Assembly: GCA_029553475.1 (NCBI GenBank)
Contig: JAKPKV010000164.1
Span: 1-43,188 of the forward strand
DNA length: 43,188 nucleotides
Direction of reading: 5' to 3'
Origin: Armatimonadota bacterium
GTDB taxonomy: Bacteria > Armatimonadota > Hebobacteria > CAIYQO01
Position numbers and translations under genes: made by a program. Positions within the stretch are counted from its first letter, which is position 1. Each line of letters starts with the position of its first letter. The notes beneath the pieces are model-generated. The model saw nothing but the letters and a program-made list of their open reading frames with translations. It searched no databases and was not told the DNA's origin. Below are positions 1 to 7,869 of this stretch, one piece after another.

Positions 1-146
1 CGGCAGCGGCCCCCCCCAAATGTATCGCGCGGAGCTACTGCGACGAACGGCATGTCCAGTACGCCAAGGCGGGGGACGTCCCCTGGGCCGGAAATCCCCG
101 CCGGCGGTCAGCGCGGGGATCCCACCGGTCGCCGCCACCCGAGACG
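1..146. other. Window edge, no gene supported
   Basis: All three plus-strand frames stay open here only because they shadow the downstream minus-strand dehydrogenase gene. None shows a recognisable domain. One plus frame contains a short Cys-containing stretch that could be the tail of a gene starting outside the window, but I cannot support it. I treat it as intergenic or 3' flanking sequence. Confidence 0.4.
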
Positions 147-1118
147 CTACGCCATCTTCGCCAGCATCGCCTCCGTCACCGGGCAGCGCAGCGGCGCGCC
201 GGCGAGGAAGCGTTCCAGCTCATCGAGGGCGAAGTCGGCCATGCGGTGGCATTCCTGCGCCAGGGAGCCGGCGATGTGCGGGGTGTAGATGACGTTGGGC
301 AGCGTCCAGAAGGGGCTGTCGGGGGCGGGCGGCTCGGGGTCGGTGACGTCGAGCACGGCGCTGATGCGGCCCGTTCGCAGCTCGGCGAGGAGGGCGGCCT
401 CGTCCACCAGCGCGCCGCGGGCGGTGTTGAGGAAAAGGGCGCCGTCTTTCATGCGCGCCAGCAGGTCGGCGTTGATCAGGTGGCGCAGGTGCGGCAGATT
501 GGGCGCGTGCAGCGAGACGACGTCGGCGGCGGCCATCAATGCCGGCAGCTCCACCTTCGTCGCCCCCAGTTGCGCCGCCTCTTCCGCGGAGACGAAGGGG
601 TCGGAGAGCAGGGCATCCATGTCATAGGACGCCAATAGACGCAGCGTCTCGCGGCCCACCAGGCTGGCGCCGATGAGGCCGACCGTGCGGCGATAATTGC
701 CCGGCGCTGTGCGCGGCGCGGCATGGTCCCGCCCCATGAGGCGCCAGAAATGCTTCTGCCAGAGGACGATCACCGCCACGGTGTATTCCGCCACCGGCAC
801 GGCGTTGGCCGGCGCGGCGGAGGAGACGACGATGCCGCGCGCCCACAGCGCCGGCGTGCAAAAACCCTTCACCGACCCGGCGGCGTAAAAAATCCCGCGC
901 AGGCGCGGCGCCGCCGCGAGGAACGCCGCATCCACCCGCGGCATCCCCCAGGTGGAGACGAGGCACTCCACTTCACCCAGCCGGTCCAGCGGCGCGCCTG
1001 CGCTCCCCGCGAAGCGGGCATCCACCAGGGCGCCCATGTCGCGCATCCGCGCGAGGTGGCGCTCGGCGAAGACGGTGGCGGCAGTGTCGGACGGCGCGAG
1101 CAGGGCGATGACGGGCAT
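147..1118 (-). CDS. D-isomer-specific 2-hydroxyacid dehydrogenase family protein
   Basis: A 323-residue NAD(P)-dependent oxidoreductase, expected to interconvert a 2-keto acid and a D-2-hydroxy acid in the cytosol. The reading frame is open for 82 codons further upstream, but the ATG at 1118 follows a strong AGGAGG ribosome-binding site and starts the family-like MPVIALLAP strand, while the upstream extension is translated repeat DNA. Visible family motifs are the dinucleotide-binding GASLVGRETLRLL, the HAPN strand, NTARGALVDE with the substrate-binding Arg, DVTDPEPP with the Glu of the relay, and TPHIAGS with the catalytic His. Length is usual for the family. The substrate cannot be named: glyoxylate, hydroxypyruvate and phosphoglycerate type enzymes share all of these motifs. 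No pathway partner lies next to it. Confidence 0.9.
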   Translation of the reverse strand: MPVIALLAPSDTAATVFAERHLARMRDMGALVDARFAGSAGAPLDRLGEVECLVSTWGMPRVDAAFLAAAPRLRGIFYAAGSVKGFCTPALWARGIVVSSAAPANAVPVAEYTVAVIVLWQKHFWRLMGRDHAAPRTAPGNYRRTVGLIGASLVGRETLRLLASYDMDALLSDPFVSAEEAAQLGATKVELPALMAAADVVSLHAPNLPHLRHLINADLLARMKDGALFLNTARGALVDEAALLAELRTGRISAVLDVTDPEPPAPDSPFWTLPNVIYTPHIAGSLAQECHRMADFALDELERFLAGAPLRCPVTEAMLAKMA

Positions 1119-1223
1119 CTCGGGGCCTCCTTCCCCATTGCGTTTCGTCGTGAAGGCGGGGGATTCCTTGTAAATGTCGGCATGGTCGCGGGTTGGTAGA
1201 GGTGCGACAGCGGTGCGTACGCG

Positions 1224-1320
1224 CGACCCCCTCCCCCAACGAGAGAGGGGGAGAGCGCTGAAAGAGAAGACGGTTTCGAGTATCCTCTCACTCCCCCTCT
1301 CCCGCTGGGAGAGGGGGTCG
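1224..1320. repeat. Interspersed palindromic GC-rich repeat (family A)
   Basis: Two C-rich/G-rich arms (1224-1255 and 1289-1320) form an imperfect inverted repeat about each other, and each arm is also a small hairpin (CCCCCTC...GAGGGGG). The centre (about 1256-1288) is more AT-rich. The same architecture recurs at 2627-2762. It fills the gap between two minus-strand genes and also lies in the open 5' extension of the dehydrogenase frame. Confidence 0.75.
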
Positions 1321-1370
1321 GGGGGTGAGGGGTTCGCGCGTCGAAGCAGGAAACGAATGCTCACATACGT

Positions 1371-2582
1371 TCACGGTCCGATCAGCTCGGACACCGGCGC
1401 CAGCATCCGCAGGTAGAACGAGATGACGAAATAGCCCACCGCGCCGGCGACGAGGAAGAAAAAGAGCAGGTAGAGTTGCGTGGGGAGGATTTTCGCCTGC
1501 GCGTCCACCTCTATCTGGACGTATTCGGCGACTTTGCGGAGGGAGGCGGGGAGGCTGCCGCTGGTCTCGCCGGTGCGCAGCATGTAGATGACTTCCGGCG
1601 CGAAAAAGCGCGTCTCCTCGATGATGTTGGTGATAGACTCGCCCTGGGTGATGCGGGCGATATTCTTCTCGGTGACGCGCACCAGGTGGCCGTTGCCGCT
1701 GGCGCGGGCGGCGGCGGTCATCGCCTCGATGGCGGGCACGCCGGCGTTCCACAGCGCGCCCAGCACCAGCGCGTAGCGCGCGCGCATCAGGTTGCGGATG
1801 AGCGGGCCGAACATCGGCAGGCGGGCGAGGAGCGCGGCGTTCATCGTCATGCCCTGGCGCGTGCGGCTCCACAAAATCAGGCCGTTCCAGGCCAGGATGA
1901 GCGCCGCCAGCACGTAGACGAACTCGACCGCCGCCCGCTGCGCGGCGGCCAGCACGGCGGGGATGCCCTGCGCCCCGGCCAGATTGCGCAGCAGTAGCCC
2001 GACGAAGATGGCGACGAGCACGACGGCAATCAGATACACCAGGCTGGAAAAAATCTTGCGCCGCAGCTCCATCTCCAGCTCCAGCGTATTGGCCACCTCG
2101 GCGGCGGAGGTGTGGATGTCGCCGGAGAGCTCTCCCGCGCGTATGATGGCCACTTCCCACTCGACGAAGATGGTGGGGTAGGAGGCCATGCTCGCGGTGA
2201 GCGGCTCGCCGCGCTGCACGCGGGTGGAAAATTCGCGCACCATCGGGCGCAAGTGCACCGGAAGCTGGTGCTCCAGGTGTGAGAGCGCCGCCACCATGGG
2301 GATGCCCGCTTTCAGCAGGTGCTCCAACTGGCGGAAGAACTGCGCGCGCTGGGCGAGGGTGGCGCTCAAGAAAAAGAGCGGGCGCCGCCAGACGGGAAGG
2401 GCGACTTCGTGGGCGGCGGCGCGCGTCGTCGGTGGGATGCGCGGGGGGGCCGGCTTCCTGGCGGGCGCGCTCGGCTTCGCCGCGTCGGCAGGAGCCAGCT
2501 CCTTCCGGCAGTGAAAGCACACCCGCTTCTTCGCGCTGTTCTCCGCCCCGCAGTGCGGGCACGGGATCATGGTGGAGGACAT
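1371..2582 (-). CDS. Type II secretion system F / type IV pilus PilC family protein with N-terminal zinc ribbon
   Basis: A 403-residue inner-membrane platform-type protein. Residues 8-25 form a zinc ribbon (CPHCG...CFHC), followed by a basic, Pro/Ala-rich linker. Two GspF repeats follow: one with FFRQLEHLLKAGIPM and AGELSG, the second with YALVLGALWNAGVP and RTGETSG. Hydrophobic segments follow the first repeat (about 190-240) and lie at the C-terminus. In type II secretion and type IV pilus machines GspF/PilC couples the assembly ATPase to pilin polymerisation. No ATPase, pilin or secretin gene is adjacent, so it is an orphan here. There is no convincing Shine-Dalgarno, but a TATAAT box ends 8 nt before the ATG, suggesting a leaderless mRNA. 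The next ATG (codon 5) is an alternative start. Confidence 0.85.
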   Translation of the reverse strand: MSSTMIPCPHCGAENSAKKRVCFHCRKELAPADAAKPSAPARKPAPPRIPPTTRAAAHEVALPVWRRPLFFLSATLAQRAQFFRQLEHLLKAGIPMVAALSHLEHQLPVHLRPMVREFSTRVQRGEPLTASMASYPTIFVEWEVAIIRAGELSGDIHTSAAEVANTLELEMELRRKIFSSLVYLIAVVLVAIFVGLLLRNLAGAQGIPAVLAAAQRAAVEFVYVLAALILAWNGLILWSRTRQGMTMNAALLARLPMFGPLIRNLMRARYALVLGALWNAGVPAIEAMTAAARASGNGHLVRVTEKNIARITQGESITNIIEETRFFAPEVIYMLRTGETSGSLPASLRKVAEYVQIEVDAQAKILPTQLYLLFFFLVAGAVGYFVISFYLRMLAPVSELIGP

Positions 2583-2590
2583 GCGTGGCT

Positions 2591-2596
2591 ATTATA
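2591..2596 (-). promoter_or_regulatory. -10 box of a probable leaderless promoter
   Basis: TATAAT on the minus strand (2596 to 2591) with 8 nt between it and the ATG at 2582. Transcription would start at or within a few bases of the start codon. No good -35 hexamer is visible. Confidence 0.5.
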
Positions 2597-2626
2597 GCAG
2601 AAAAGTGGGGGGATCGCCTTGCAGCC

Positions 2627-2762
2627 GGCGCTCACCTCTCCCCCCGCCCTCTCCCTTAAGCGGGGAGGGAGAGTGAGTTGAGATGCGAAAACGTGTTATC
2701 TTCTCTCTCCGTTTCTCCCCCTCCCCATGTAGGGGAGGGGGCCGGGGGGAGAGGTGAGCGCC
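2627..2762. repeat. 136-bp nested inverted repeat (family A)
   Basis: The outer ends GGCGCTCACC and GGTGAGCGCC are exact reverse complements, and the match continues inward with few differences for about 45 nt per arm. Each arm folds on itself (CTCCCTTAAGCGGGGAG on the left, CTCCCCATGTAGGGGAG on the right). The centre is AT-richer. It resembles the element at 1224-1320 and ends just before the stop codon of the next gene. Confidence 0.8.
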
Positions 2763-2769
2763 TGGGGCC

Positions 2770-4764
2770 TTATTTGCTAACGGTTTCCAGCCCCGCGAAC
2801 TGCGGCCGGCAGATCGCCGTGGCGCGCAGGGTGCATTCCAGGAAAAGGTTGCCCAGGTTCGTGGTGCCGTCTCTGGTGATGAGCTGCACGTCGCGGTGGA
2901 AGTCGAACTCGGCCACCTGGGCGCTGGCGATCTTCGCTTCCAGCAGGGCGAGGAGGTGCGCGCGGGTCCACGCCTGGGCGTCGTCGAGACTGGTGAAGAC
3001 GCGGCGCTCGGCGGGGGAGTGGGCGATGTAGCGGTCCTCATCCGGGGTGATGGTGGCTTCCACCATGAGGGTGAGCACGCCGGTGATGGCGCCCACGGCG
3101 TTGGCCACTTCCGCGTGTTCGGGCACCAGCAGTGTCGCGCCGAGCGTGCGGGCGGCGCGGTAGCCGAGGGCGTGCGCCGGCGCGCCGATGACCACCAGCG
3201 GGTGGTCAAAATGCGCGGTGAGGGTGAGACCGTGCAGGTTGGAGGCGTCGGCCGCCATGTCGAGCAGCGCGCGGTCGGCGATGGTGTGCGGGAAATCCGG
3301 CACTGGGTGATGCTGGCGGATGACGCGGTGCATCAGGTGCAGCGTCATCCAGTAGGCGAAGGTCTCCATGGCGAAGGCGGCCAGCCGCGCCGGCTCCACC
3401 CCCGCGCGATGGGCGAAGAGGGCGAGGCCCAGCTCCGCCGCCTCGCGATTCCACGCGGTGAAGATGCCCTGCTCGTGCATGATGTCGGTGGGGGTGAGGG
3501 TGGCGCGCTGGAGGTAGCCCAGCGTCTCCAGCCGGTCCACCGGCACCAGCGAGGGGGCCATGGCGCCGATGGCGCGCGCCAGCCGGTCGCGCGTCAGCGG
3601 GCCGTCCGCCAGCGCGTCCAGCGTGCGGCGCTCGCGGGCGGTGAGGTCGCCGGCGTCGGTATCGCGCACGCGCACAAAACATTCCACCGGCTGGTTGAGC
3701 GTGGAGATGTCATCGCGCTCCTCCCACAGCCGCCGCAGCTCCTCCAGCATCGCCGGATACTCGTGCGCCAGGTAAGCGAGAGGGAGGGCGCGACGCGGGC
3801 CGATGCTCACTTTGCCGCGCGGGCCGATGGCGATGATGCTGTCGCCGCCCAGGCCCACCGTCTCGATATCCACCGCGCGCACCTGGGTGGACCACGCGCC
3901 CACCCGCGCGCCGGTGTTCGCGGTCAACGGCTGGCCGTCCACCAGCAGCGCGATGTCGCTGGTGGTGCCGCCGATATCCACCACCAGGCCGTCCGTCACC
4001 TGGGACAGCACCTGTGCGCCGCAGACGCTGGCCGCCGGGCCGGAGAGGATCGTCTCCACCGGCGTGCGGCGGGCCAGCTCCTCGCTCATCAGCGTGCCGT
4101 CGCCGCGCACCACCATCAGCGGGGCGCGGATGCCGCGGTCGTCGAGCACCCGCTTCACGTGGGCGATCAATTCGGCGATGATGGGCAGCAGGCGGGCGTT
4201 GAGCACGGCGGTGACGCTGCGTTTGATGGTATCGAGCTGCATGCTCAGCTCGTGGCCGCGGACGATGGGCTTGTCGGTCATCTCGGCGAGGATCTGCGCG
4301 GCGCGGATCTCCTGGGCGGGGTTCGTCACGCTCACCATGCCGCTGATGGCAAACGCGTCCACCGCGTCGTGCTCCAGCATCGCGCGGGCGGCGGCGCGGA
4401 GGGCGTCCTCGTCCAGCGGCGCGATGATGCTGCCGGTGATGTCGGTGCGGCCAGGGACCGCCGCGACGGGGCGGTGGTCAATGCGCGCCAGGTCATAGCT
4501 GTCGAAGCCGAGAAGCAGCGCGCCCACCTTCCCCCCCTTGCCTTCGACGATGGCGTTCGTTGCCAGCGTGGTGCTGAGCGAGACGAGGGTGACGCGCGCC
4601 AGCGACGCCGCCGGCAGCTTGCCCACCGCGTGCGCGATGCCGCGGCTCAGTTCGTCCTTCGTGGTGAGCGCTTTGGCTTTCGCCAGCACCTGCTGCGTGG
4701 CGAACTCCACCAGCACGGCATCCGTATAGGTGCCGCCGGCGTCAATCCCCAGACCGATAGACAC
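2770..4764 (-). CDS. Hydantoinase/oxoprolinase family protein (HyuA-like)
   Basis: A 664-residue cytosolic protein of the ASKHA-fold HyuA family, whose members hydrolyse hydantoins or 5-oxoproline with ATP or act in acetone carboxylase-type enzymes. The N-terminal phosphate-binding motif GIDAGGTYTDAVL (about 5-17) and the second VDIGGTTSDIALL motif (about 255-268) are clear, as is the family-typical VRAVDIETVGLGGDS. GTG at 4764 is chosen because GGAGG lies 9 nt upstream and the family N-terminus begins there; the longer open frame has no such support. Roughly residues 370-430 (LTARERRTLDALADG...LETLGYLQRATLTPTD) look like a winged-helix-type insertion, a variation seen in some HyuA-like proteins. 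No HyuB partner subunit is adjacent, so hydantoinase activity cannot be assumed. Confidence 0.85.
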   Translation of the reverse strand: MSIGLGIDAGGTYTDAVLVEFATQQVLAKAKALTTKDELSRGIAHAVGKLPAASLARVTLVSLSTTLATNAIVEGKGGKVGALLLGFDSYDLARIDHRPVAAVPGRTDITGSIIAPLDEDALRAAARAMLEHDAVDAFAISGMVSVTNPAQEIRAAQILAEMTDKPIVRGHELSMQLDTIKRSVTAVLNARLLPIIAELIAHVKRVLDDRGIRAPLMVVRGDGTLMSEELARRTPVETILSGPAASVCGAQVLSQVTDGLVVDIGGTTSDIALLVDGQPLTANTGARVGAWSTQVRAVDIETVGLGGDSIIAIGPRGKVSIGPRRALPLAYLAHEYPAMLEELRRLWEERDDISTLNQPVECFVRVRDTDAGDLTARERRTLDALADGPLTRDRLARAIGAMAPSLVPVDRLETLGYLQRATLTPTDIMHEQGIFTAWNREAAELGLALFAHRAGVEPARLAAFAMETFAYWMTLHLMHRVIRQHHPVPDFPHTIADRALLDMAADASNLHGLTLTAHFDHPLVVIGAPAHALGYRAARTLGATLLVPEHAEVANAVGAITGVLTLMVEATITPDEDRYIAHSPAERRVFTSLDDAQAWTRAHLLALLEAKIASAQVAEFDFHRDVQLITRDGTTNLGNLFLECTLRATAICRPQFAGLETVSK

Positions 4765-4900
4765 GTGGATTCCCCTCCGAGCGCAAAATCGGGAGAGATT
4801 GTAGCACAAATAGGGGCAGCGTGTACCGCCCCTATCGGGATGTGGCAACCCGATAGGGGCGGAAGCGGGGTGGGGCAACGCGTTGCGTGGTGCACACGCG

Positions 4901-5134
4901 CTACGTGGTGAAGATGCAGTCGCACACCACGAGGTTCGGGGCGCCCTGCTGATCCATGAAGATCTGGCGGACCTGCCAGCCGTCCTTTGCCAGCTCATCC
5001 AGCACGTAGGCCAGGCTTTCCAGCACGCGATGCGTCTGACCGGGGTTCGTCATGGTGATGGCCTTGTCCCCGAACCAGACGTTCCAGTTGTTGTGCCCGG
5101 GCGTGAGGAAAGCGTACCGCCTGACTGTCGCCAT
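4901..5134 (-). CDS. Conserved-looking small protein of unknown function
   Basis: A 77-residue protein that I do not recognise. The ATG at 5134 follows AAGGAG with 8 nt spacing, and the frame uses a balanced, protein-like amino-acid set (RRYAFLTPGHNNWNVWFGDK at the start, FMDQQGAPNLVVCDC near the end), unlike the shadow frames here. There is no signal peptide or membrane segment. The mixed alpha/beta pattern could be a small cytosolic fold. It is divergently transcribed from yggS across a 130-bp gap and sits 136 bp upstream of the HyuA-like gene on the same strand. Confidence 0.7.
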   Translation of the reverse strand: MATVRRYAFLTPGHNNWNVWFGDKAITMTNPGQTHRVLESLAYVLDELAKDGWQVRQIFMDQQGAPNLVVCDCIFTT

Positions 5135-5250
5135 GCCACTGCTCCTTCCGATGACCAGAGTGACGGGTGTCGCGAGAACGCATGCGAGCGGCAGCGTGAT
5201 GACCGGCGGCCGTCGCCGACCGGGGCAACCCGCTGCCCGGCAAGTTATGA

Positions 5251-5256
5251 TATACT
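5251..5256 (+). promoter_or_regulatory. -10 box before yggS, probable leaderless start
   Basis: TATACT with 8 nt to the yggS ATG at 5265 and no Shine-Dalgarno between them. TATGAT at 5246-5251 overlaps and is an alternative -10. No strong -35 is visible. Confidence 0.5.
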
Positions 5257-5264
5257 CATTATAC

Positions 5265-6005
5265 ATGTTTTTTGACGCGCGAGCAGCATTGGTGAAGAAA
5301 ATTTCCGCTCGTCTTGCCGCGGTGCGCGCGGAAATGGCCGACGCGGCGCGCCGCGCCGGCCGCCGGCCGGAGGACGTGCGGCTGGTCGCGGTGACGAAAA
5401 CGCACCCGCCGGCGGTGGTGGCGGCGGCGGTCGCCGCCGGGGTGACGGCCATCGGCGAGAATTATCTCCAGGAAGCCGACGAGAAATTCACCGCGCTGGG
5501 CTGGCCGGACGCGGGCGGCGGCGCGCCGGCGGCACGGCATTTTATCGGCCATTTGCAGGCCAACAAAGCGCGCAAAGCGGCGCGTTGGTTTGAGTATATC
5601 GAAACGGTGGATTCCGCGGCGCTGGCCGCGCGCCTGGATCGCCTCGCGGAGGAGCAGGGACGCCGGCTGGATATCCTGCTGCAAATTAATATCAGCGGCG
5701 AAGATGAAAAAAGCGGGATATCTCCCCACAATGTTGAAGGAGTCCTGGCCACGCTGGCGAAACTAGCGCATATTCAGGTGCGGGGACTGATGACCATCGG
5801 GCGCTTCGTCCCCGATCCGGAGGCCGCGCGGGCGGAATTTCGCGCCCTGCGCGAGTTGCGCGACGCGTTGCGCGCGGTGGCGCCGCCCACCGTGGAGCTG
5901 GAGGAGCTCTCCATGGGCATGAGCCACGACTTCGCCGTCGCGATTGAAGAAGGTGCCACCATCGTCCGCGTGGGCAGCCGCCTGTTCGGACCCCGGCACG
6001 GATAA
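5265..6005 (+). CDS. yggS: YggS/PLPBP family pyridoxal-phosphate homeostasis protein
   Basis: A 246-residue cytosolic PLP-binding protein with a single alanine-racemase-like TIM barrel. It is not thought to be an enzyme but to carry and balance pyridoxal phosphate. Family motifs are visible: LVAVTKTHP with the PLP lysine, IGENYLQEA, HFIGHLQANKARKA, IDSAALAARL-like and LSMGMSHDF near the end, plus GSRLFGPR at the C-terminus. The length is normal. It heads the sepF/yggT/divIVA cluster, the usual place for this gene in Gram-positives and cyanobacteria. The ATG at 5265 lies just after a TATACT box and lacks a ribosome-binding site, so translation may be leaderless. The longer open frame upstream crosses the promoter and is rejected. 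Confidence 0.93.
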   Translation: MFFDARAALVKKISARLAAVRAEMADAARRAGRRPEDVRLVAVTKTHPPAVVAAAVAAGVTAIGENYLQEADEKFTALGWPDAGGGAPAARHFIGHLQANKARKAARWFEYIETVDSAALAARLDRLAEEQGRRLDILLQINISGEDEKSGISPHNVEGVLATLAKLAHIQVRGLMTIGRFVPDPEAARAEFRALRELRDALRAVAPPTVELEELSMGMSHDFAVAIEEGATIVRVGSRLFGPRHG

Positions 6006-6096
6006 CGCCACACCGTTCCGCCCCATGCGGAACAGCAGACACAGCCAGACATGACCGTAACGTTTATCGCTCACATCACCGTAAGGAGGACAGGCC

Positions 6097-6615
6097 ATGG
6101 CTTCAGCAGGCCCGTTAACGAAGTTGGTGCGCTGGTTCGGCTTTTACGAGGAGGACGACATGGAGTATGACGAACCGGACACCACGACTCCCCCCCGGGC
6201 GCACGGCACGCCGGCAAAGTCGCGCCGCGGACCGCTGGTACTCCCGGAGCGCGACGCCGTCGCCATGCAGATTCGCCACCCCCGCACGCTGGACGACCGC
6301 ATGCTGGTGGGCATGGATCTGAAACAGCGCCGCACCGTCACGCTGGACCTGACCCGGCTCCCGGACGCCGACGCCCGCTACTTCTTCGAATTCGTGCTGG
6401 GCGTCGTCTACGCGCTGGATGCCACCGCCGAGAAGGTGACGGAGGGCATTTACCTCCTCATCCCGCGCGGCGTCAGTTTCAGCAACGATGTGGAGCATCC
6501 CGCGGAAGAGGCGGCGGCGCCCGCCGCGCCCGCCGCGCGGGCTGCCAGCCGGCCACCGCGCGCCGCCGCGTCCCGCGGCGACGGCCAGGAAGAGCTGTTC
6601 TGGCACGGGGGATGA
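6097..6615 (+). CDS. sepF: Cell division protein SepF
   Basis: A 172-residue cytosolic FtsZ-ring anchor. The N-terminal 15-20 residues (LTKLVRWFGFYEEDD) can form an amphipathic membrane-binding helix. An acidic/Pro-rich linker follows, and then the SepF (DUF552) core at about 48-130 with the MQIRHPRTLDDRM and FEFVLGVVYALD elements. The C-terminus adds an Ala/Pro/Arg-rich low-complexity tail of about 40 residues before EELFWHGG. AAGGAGG lies 9 nt before the ATG. SepF links FtsZ to the membrane in lineages without or in addition to FtsA. Placement between yggS and proC/yggT/divIVA supports the call. ftsZ is not in this window. Confidence 0.93.
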   Translation: MASAGPLTKLVRWFGFYEEDDMEYDEPDTTTPPRAHGTPAKSRRGPLVLPERDAVAMQIRHPRTLDDRMLVGMDLKQRRTVTLDLTRLPDADARYFFEFVLGVVYALDATAEKVTEGIYLLIPRGVSFSNDVEHPAEEAAAPAAPAARAASRPPRAAASRGDGQEELFWHGG

Positions 6616-6702
6616 CCCCGCGCCGGCGTTGACGTGCCCGCGCTCCGGGAGCGTGCTCCGCGTCCGGGGCGTGCCGGCATGGCAGGGAGAAGGGGGTCGG
6701 TC

Positions 6703-7509
6703 ATGCAACTCACCATCATCGGCGTCGGCAAGATGGGGGAAGCCTTGGCGCGCGGCATGCTGCACGCCGAGTTCGTCGCGCCCGGCGAGCTGGTGCTCGC
6801 CGATAGCGCGGTCGAACGGCTGGGCGCCGTCGCGGGGGAGCTGGACGTACGCGTCACCTCGGATAACGCGCTGGCGGCGCGCGACAGCGATGTCGTCATC
6901 CTCGCCGTGAAACCCGCCCTCGTCGCCCCCGTCGCCCGCGAGATCGCCGCCGCGTTGCGTCCCGGCGCCATCGTGCTCAGCATCGCCGCCGGCATCACGC
7001 TGCGGCAGCTCGCGGCGGCGCTCGCCCGCACGGACCTGATCCTCGCCCGCGCCATGCCCAATACGCCGTGCCTCGTCGGGGCGGGCGCTATCGGTCTCAG
7101 TCTGGCGGCGGGCGCGCCCGCGGAGGCCGCGCAGACGGTCTGCCGCCTGCTGTCCGCCGTCGGCCTGGTGGAGTCCGTGCTGGAGGCGCAGCTCGATGCC
7201 GTCACCGGGCTCTCCGGCAGCGGCCCGGCCTATATCGCCGTGCTCATCGAGGCGCTGGCGGACGGCGGCGTGCTCGCCGGGCTGCCGCGCCCGCAGGCCG
7301 AACGGCTGGCCGCGCAAACGGTGCTCGGCACCGCCCGGCTGATTCTGGAGACGGGGCAGCATCCCGCGCAGGTGAAAGACGCCGTCGCCTCGCCGGGCGG
7401 CACCACCATCGCCGGGGTGGCCGCGCTGGAAGCCGGCGGGCTGCGCCACGCCCTCATCGCCGCCGTGCGCGCCGCCGCCGCCCGCGCGCGCGAGCTTTCC
7501 GAGGAGTAA
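6703..7509 (+). CDS. proC: Pyrroline-5-carboxylate reductase
   Basis: A 268-residue cytosolic enzyme that reduces 1-pyrroline-5-carboxylate to proline with NAD(P)H, the last step of proline synthesis. The Rossmann motif IIGVGKMGEALARGM is at the N-terminus. LAVKP, MPNTPCLVGAG, GSGPAYI and the C-terminal SPGGTTIAGVAALE signature are all present. ATG 6703 is chosen over an in-frame ATG 69 nt upstream because it begins the Rossmann strand and follows a purine-rich GGGAGAAGGGGG stretch. The gene lies between sepF and yggT, a common insertion in this division cluster, and the TAA is only 3 nt before yggT, so the two are co-transcribed. Confidence 0.95.
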   Translation: MQLTIIGVGKMGEALARGMLHAEFVAPGELVLADSAVERLGAVAGELDVRVTSDNALAARDSDVVILAVKPALVAPVAREIAAALRPGAIVLSIAAGITLRQLAAALARTDLILARAMPNTPCLVGAGAIGLSLAAGAPAEAAQTVCRLLSAVGLVESVLEAQLDAVTGLSGSGPAYIAVLIEALADGGVLAGLPRPQAERLAAQTVLGTARLILETGQHPAQVKDAVASPGGTTIAGVAALEAGGLRHALIAAVRAAAARARELSEE

Positions 7510-7512
7510 GTC

Positions 7513-7797
7513 ATGGCCTTCCTGCTGATCTATATCCTCAACCTGCTCTATTCCGCGCTGGTGCTGCTCGTCATCGCCGCCGTGGTCATCAGTTGGCTGC
7601 CGCAGGCGCGCTATAGCCCGCTCGGCCAACTTGTCACCCGGCTCACCGAGCCGCTGCTGGAGCCGATCCGGCGCATCATCAAACCGCTGCGCGTGGGCCG
7701 CGGCGGTCGGCTGGATCTGTCGCCGATGGTGCTCCTCCTGCTGGCCTGGCTGCTGTATCAACTCATCGTGAACGTGGTCTTCCGCGTGCTGGGGTAA
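7513..7797 (+). CDS. yggT: YggT family integral membrane protein
   Basis: A 94-residue membrane protein with two hydrophobic segments (about 3-27 and 72-92) around a conserved soluble stretch with the family signature TEPLLEPIRRIIKP. AGGAG overlaps the proC end and lies 7 nt before the ATG. YggT proteins are linked to membrane/osmotic stress and to division-site and thylakoid or nucleoid organisation in the organisms studied; the molecular role is not settled. Operon position between proC and divIVA matches many Terrabacteria. Confidence 0.9.
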   Translation: MAFLLIYILNLLYSALVLLVIAAVVISWLPQARYSPLGQLVTRLTEPLLEPIRRIIKPLRVGRGGRLDLSPMVLLLLAWLLYQLIVNVVFRVLG

Positions 7798-7869
7798 TAC
7801 GCCGGATGGGCGATTTTTCCGACAGGGGTGCGCCCCCGTCGCCGGGTATCTTCGGAATACAGGTGCGTT

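Noticed and set aside
2896-4911. Long plus-strand open frame across the HyuA-like gene
   Set aside because: Antisense shadow with His/Gly/Arg-biased translation and no family resemblance.
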